Assembly: GCA_035702805.1 (NCBI GenBank)
Contig: DASSZN010000028.1
Span: 1 to 8,970 of the forward strand
Direction: 5' to 3'
DNA length: 8,970 nt
DNA from: DASSZN01 sp035702805
Lineage (GTDB): Bacteria; Chloroflexota; Chloroflexia; Thermomicrobiales; Thermomicrobiaceae
The notes under the pieces: generated by a model
Told to the model about the DNA's origin: nothing
Database searches by the model: none
Seen by the model: the letters and a program-made list of their open reading frames with translations, nothing else
Position numbers and translations under genes: made by a program
In this document: positions 6,057 through 8,970 of the stretch, piece by piece
Layout: each line of letters starts with the position of its first letter
How positions within the stretch are numbered: the first letter of the stretch is position 1

Positions 6057-6882
6057 GTCCGGTTCCCCTCCCCGCATCCTCCAGGAACCCGAGCACGATC
6101 TCCGCAAAGGCGGCGGGCTGCTCGAGGTGGACGGAGTGCCCGGCGTCGGGCACGACCGCGAGGCGCGCGTCCGGGATCGCCGCCGCCATCTCCCGGGCCA
6201 GCGCGACGTACTTTACGTCGAGTTCCCCCACCACGAGCAGCACCGGCAGCGCCAGCTCGCCCAGCCGCCCGCCGGCCGGCGCCATCGCCCCGGCGCCCAT
6301 GCCGCGCAGGCTGTTGGCGAGGCCGGTCGCGCTGCCGGCCAGCCGCTGGGCCCGCTGCCGCTCCCAGACCTCGGCCGGCAGCCGCGCCTGGCTGGCGAAG
6401 AGGGGGATGCGCTCCCACTCGTCGACGAACGCCGCCACGCCGTCGCGCTCGATCCGCGCGGCCAGCGCCTCGTCGGAGCGCACCCGGGCCAGCCGCTCCC
6501 CGGCGTCGTCGATCCCCGGCGACGCGCTCTCCAGCACCAGCGCGCTCAGCCGGCCCGGCGCGGCCAGCGCCAGGTGCAGTGCCACCCTTCCGCCCATCGA
6601 GTAGCCGAGCACGGCCACCCGCTCGATCTCGAGGCGGTCGAGCAAGGCGACGAGGTCGGCGACGGCGGGCTCCATCCGGTAGCGCGCGGGGTCGGCGGGT
6701 GCGTCCGAGCGACCGTGGCCGATCAGGTCCACCGCGACCACGTCGAAGCGACGGCTGAGGGCGGCGACCTGCGGAGCCCAGGCGGCGCCGCTTCCGGTGA
6801 AGCCGTGCAGCAGGAGGAGCGGCGGGCCACTCCCCTGCCGCTCGACGTGGAGGCGAAGCCTGTTGACCTCGACCAGGGTCAC
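6043..6882 (-). CDS. menH: SHCHC synthase MenH (alpha/beta hydrolase)
   Basis: MenH eliminates pyruvate from SEPHCHC, the MenD product, to give SHCHC. The 279-residue product has the alpha/beta-hydrolase fold: LLLLHGFTGS (22-31, oxyanion hole), GHGRSD (55-60), the nucleophile elbow GYSMGGR (93-99, Ser95), LVLESASPGI (115-124, a segment characteristic of MenH), GELDVKY with acid D222 and AGHSVHLEQP with catalytic H249. The GTG start at 6882 overlaps the menD stop as GTGA, with GAGG 7 nt upstream. An in-frame GTG at 6924 would lie within menD and add non-family residues. The last residues (GRGTGRGAG) are low-complexity and overlap the HNH gene. Generic hydrolases share the motifs, but adjacency to menD makes the assignment firm. 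Confidence 0.92.
   Translation of the reverse strand: MTLVEVNRLRLHVERQGSGPPLLLLHGFTGSGAAWAPQVAALSRRFDVVAVDLIGHGRSDAPADPARYRMEPAVADLVALLDRLEIERVAVLGYSMGGRVALHLALAAPGRLSALVLESASPGIDDAGERLARVRSDEALAARIERDGVAAFVDEWERIPLFASQARLPAEVWERQRAQRLAGSATGLANSLRGMGAGAMAPAGGRLGELALPVLLVVGELDVKYVALAREMAAAIPDARLAVVPDAGHSVHLEQPAAFAEIVLGFLEDAGRGTGRGAG
6065..6073 (-). promoter_or_regulatory. Ribosome-binding site of the HNH gene, inside the menH 3' end
   Basis: GGGGAGGGG on the minus strand, 8 bases before the GTG at 6056. It lies within the last codons of menH, so the nuclease would be translated from the men transcript. It favours the GTG over the ATG at 6077. Confidence 0.55.
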
Positions 6883-8684
6883 GCCGGCACCTCGCCGGCC
6901 AGCGCGGACGAGACGGCGCGCCACAGCTCGCGATGCAGGGCCACGTTGCGCTCGCGGCCGGGCGCCGGCACCACGACGATGTCGAGTCCTGGGGAGTCGA
7001 CGGCGCGCGCCACCGCGCCGCGGAAGTCGTCCCAGTCGGCGACGCGGGTGAAGGAGGCGCCGTAGAGCTCGGCGGCGGCCCGGAAGTCGAGCCCGTGCGG
7101 CGTGCCGAAGAGGGCCTCGAAGTGCTCCGGGTAGGCGGCCTGGGGCAGGAAGGAGAAGATGCCGCCGCCATCGTTGTCGAGGAGCAGGACGGTCGCGCTC
7201 AGGCCGTGGCGGCGGGCGGCGAGCAGCCCGTTCATGTCGTGGTAGAAGGAGATGTCGCCGATGGCGAGCACGAGCGGCCCCTCGCTCGCCGTGCTGGCGC
7301 CGAGGGCACTCGAGACGACGCCGTCGATGCCGTTGGCGCCGCGGTTCGAGAGGAAGCGGATCGGCCGCGTTCCGCGCGGGAAGAAGGTGTCGAGGTCGCG
7401 CACCGGCATGCTGTTGCCGGCGAAGACGGTGCTCCCCGCGGGCAGCAGCTCCGCAAGCTCGGCGAAGACCTTCCCCTCGAAGAGCTCGTCCATCCCGGCG
7501 AGCCGCGCCGCGATCGCCCCGCGCGCCGCGGCGTCGACCGCCTGCCAGCGCGCCAGCCAGGCCGCGTCCGCCGGCTCCGAAGCCCCAAGGGCCGCCGTCA
7601 GCGCGTCGCAGAGGCGGTCGGGCGCGGCGTGGACCATCCGGGCGGCGAGCAGCGCCGGGTCCTCCCAGCCGTCGCCCCCGTCGACGACGATCTGGCGCAC
7701 CTCCGGGTGCCGTTGCAGGTAGAGGAGTACCGGCTTGGAAGTCGGCATGGCGCCGAAGCGCAGCACCACATCGGGCACGAACTCGTCGACGAGGCGCGGG
7801 TCGCGCAGGAACGCGTCGTAGGCGTCCAGGACGACGTCCTCGACGTGCGGGCCATGCCGCACGTGCGACAGCGGGTCGGCCAGCAGCGGGAAGCGCAGAC
7901 GCCGCGCGAGACGTGTCACCGCCGGGGCCAGCGCGGGATCACCCTGCGGCCCACAGACAACCAGGCCGCGCTCGGCGTCCGCCAGCTCGGCCGCCAGGAC
8001 GCGGATGTCGTCCGGGTCGAGCAGTCGCCGACCGTGCGTGACCGCCGTGTAGGACGCGCCATCCGGGCGGCCGTCGCGGGCGTTCCGCTCGCCCTCACTC
8101 GCGGCGTCGAGGCCGTCGGGCGGCTCCGGCGCCAGGGGCATGAGCGGCTCGCGGAAGGGGAAGTTCAGGTGCACCGGGCCGGCCGGGTCGGCCAGCGCGG
8201 TCGCGACGGCGCGGTCGGCCAGCACGCGCGCGTAGCGCAGCAGGTCGGGCGTGGCCTCGGGGAGGGCGGCGTCGGCGAACCACTTGGCGTGGTCGCCGTA
8301 GAGGCGGAGCTGGTCGATCGCCTGGGGCGCGCCGAGGTCGCGCAGCTCGTGGGGGCGGTCGGCGGTGAGCACGACCAGGGGTACCCGGGCGTAGCGCGCC
8401 TCGACCACGGCCGGCAGGAACTCGGCCGCCGCCGTGCCGGACGAGCAGAGGATCGCCACCGGCTCGCGCCGGAGCTTGGCCATGCCGAGCGCGAAGAAGG
8501 ACGCCGAGCGCTCGTCGAGGTGCGACCAGAGGCGGATGCCGCCGTGGCGGGCTAGCATCACCGCGAGGGGCGTCGAGCGTGAGCCGGGCGCGTAGCAGAC
8601 GTGGCGTACCCCGGCCCGGGCCAGCTCGTCGACGAAGACCCCGACGTAGGTGAAGGTCACCTGCTCCGGTCGCATGTCCCCCAC
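6879..8684 (-). CDS. menD: SEPHCHC synthase MenD (ThDP-dependent)
   Basis: MenD condenses 2-oxoglutarate-derived succinic semialdehyde-ThDP with isochorismate, giving SEPHCHC, the first committed menaquinone step. The 601-residue protein matches the family through its three domains. Visible motifs are YAPGSRSTPLAV (31-42), HLDERSASFFALG (55-67, with the ThDP-activating Glu58), SSGTAAAEF (81-89), LTADRPHELRDLGAPQAIDQ (106-125), GNSMPVRDLD (423-432), SNRGANGIDG (446-455), and the ThDP/Mg2+ region GDISFYHDMNGLL (476-488) with DNDGGGIFSFLP (503-514). The GTG at 8684 is preferred because GAGGAAGG is positioned upstream. An ATG at 8675, three codons in, is a real alternative. It follows menF by 13 bp and overlaps menH by 4 bp. 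No key residue is missing. Confidence 0.95.
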   Translation of the reverse strand: MGDMRPEQVTFTYVGVFVDELARAGVRHVCYAPGSRSTPLAVMLARHGGIRLWSHLDERSASFFALGMAKLRREPVAILCSSGTAAAEFLPAVVEARYARVPLVVLTADRPHELRDLGAPQAIDQLRLYGDHAKWFADAALPEATPDLLRYARVLADRAVATALADPAGPVHLNFPFREPLMPLAPEPPDGLDAASEGERNARDGRPDGASYTAVTHGRRLLDPDDIRVLAAELADAERGLVVCGPQGDPALAPAVTRLARRLRFPLLADPLSHVRHGPHVEDVVLDAYDAFLRDPRLVDEFVPDVVLRFGAMPTSKPVLLYLQRHPEVRQIVVDGGDGWEDPALLAARMVHAAPDRLCDALTAALGASEPADAAWLARWQAVDAAARGAIAARLAGMDELFEGKVFAELAELLPAGSTVFAGNSMPVRDLDTFFPRGTRPIRFLSNRGANGIDGVVSSALGASTASEGPLVLAIGDISFYHDMNGLLAARRHGLSATVLLLDNDGGGIFSFLPQAAYPEHFEALFGTPHGLDFRAAAELYGASFTRVADWDDFRGAVARAVDSPGLDIVVVPAPGRERNVALHRELWRAVSSALAGEVPA

Positions 8685-8697
8685 CGCCCGACCTTCC

Positions 8698-8970
8698 TCA
8701 CTCGCAGCGCGCGTTCAGGGCCGACAGCATCGGCCGCAGCTTGGCCTTCGTCTCGGCGTACTCGGCGTCCGGATCGGAGTTACCCATGACGCCGCCACCG
8801 GCGAAGAGGGACGCCTCGCGCCCGCGCACCAGTGCCGAGCGCAGCGCCACCGCGAACTCGCCCCCGCCGTCCGGCCCAACCCAGCCGACCGGCCCCGCGT
8901 ACCAGCCGCGGTCCAGCCCCTCATGGGCGCGGATGTGGGCGAGCGCGGCCTCGATCGGGAAACCCCCGAC
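8698..8970 (-). CDS. menF: Isochorismate synthase MenF, C-terminal part (5' end outside window)
   Basis: The last 90 residues of a chorismate-binding enzyme enter from the right edge and end at TGA 8700-8698. Diagnostic segments are VGGFPIEAAL, DRGWYAGPVGW, GEFAVALRSALV, LFAGGGVMGNSDPDAEY and ETKAKLRPMLSAL. These are the conserved C-terminal region of isochorismate/anthranilate/salicylate synthases. Isochorismate synthase (chorismate to isochorismate) is chosen because menD follows 13 bp downstream. The glycine motif usually reads AGAGIV in this family and is AGGGVM here, a mild variation. The N-terminus and promoter lie outside the window, so length and start are unknown. Confidence 0.9.
   Translation of the reverse strand, partial: VGGFPIEAALAHIRAHEGLDRGWYAGPVGWVGPDGGGEFAVALRSALVRGREASLFAGGGVMGNSDPDAEYAETKAKLRPMLSALNARCE

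Noticed and set aside
5463..6758. 431-codon plus-strand open frame across the HNH and menH genes
   Set aside because: The second half is Arg/Pro/Ala low complexity, and it lies antisense to two well-supported genes.
6933..8555. 540-codon open frame on the plus strand opposite menD
   Set aside because: The product is Arg/Glu/Val-rich with no recognisable family and is exactly antisense to a motif-complete MenD. Long antisense frames are expected at this GC.
1..8970. tRNA, rRNA, CRISPR array, insertion sequence or integrase remnants around the HNH block
   Set aside because: Reading both strands showed no cloverleaf-like tRNA, no spaced direct repeats, no transposase-like protein and no evident target duplications flanking 4537-6056.

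Overview
The window is a high-GC bacterial chromosome segment (sampled lines of about 75% GC in the men genes). It is dominated by a minus-strand menaquinone (vitamin K2) biosynthesis cluster. A CPA1-type Na+/H+ antiporter on the plus strand converges on the cluster's distal end. I suspect a menaquinone-using, high-GC lineage such as Thermomicrobia/Sphaerobacter-like Chloroflexota, or possibly an actinobacterium. That placement is an impression from protein style and composition, not something the sequence proves.

Layout on the minus strand, in transcription order (right to left): menF C-terminus (8970-8698, cut by the window edge), menD (8684-6879), menH (6882-6043), an SRA-like/HNH endonuclease gene (6056-5364), a putative glycolipid-binding protein (5345-4779), a small DUF2283-like protein (4782-4537), menB (4457-3630), menA (3479-2592) and menC (2595-1504). 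Several joints overlap: menD/menH and menA/menC by a GTGA motif, the glycolipid-binding/DUF2283-like pair by ATGA, and menH/HNH by about 14 bp. Together with the short gaps, this argues for one polycistronic unit whose promoter lies beyond the right edge. The two longest gaps, before and after menB, carry GC-rich perfect inverted repeats.

The men genes cover chorismate to isochorismate (MenF), SEPHCHC (MenD), SHCHC (MenH), o-succinylbenzoate (MenC), ring closure of OSB-CoA to DHNA-CoA (MenB) and prenylation of DHNA (MenA). The OSB-CoA ligase MenE, a DHNA-CoA thioesterase and the final methyltransferase MenG are not in the window.

The main anomaly is the three-gene block between menH and menB. 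It encodes an SRA-like/HNH nuclease of lower GC, resembling modification-dependent (type IV-like) restriction enzymes, plus two small proteins with no known quinone role. No RNA gene, CRISPR array, insertion sequence or attachment site was recognised.
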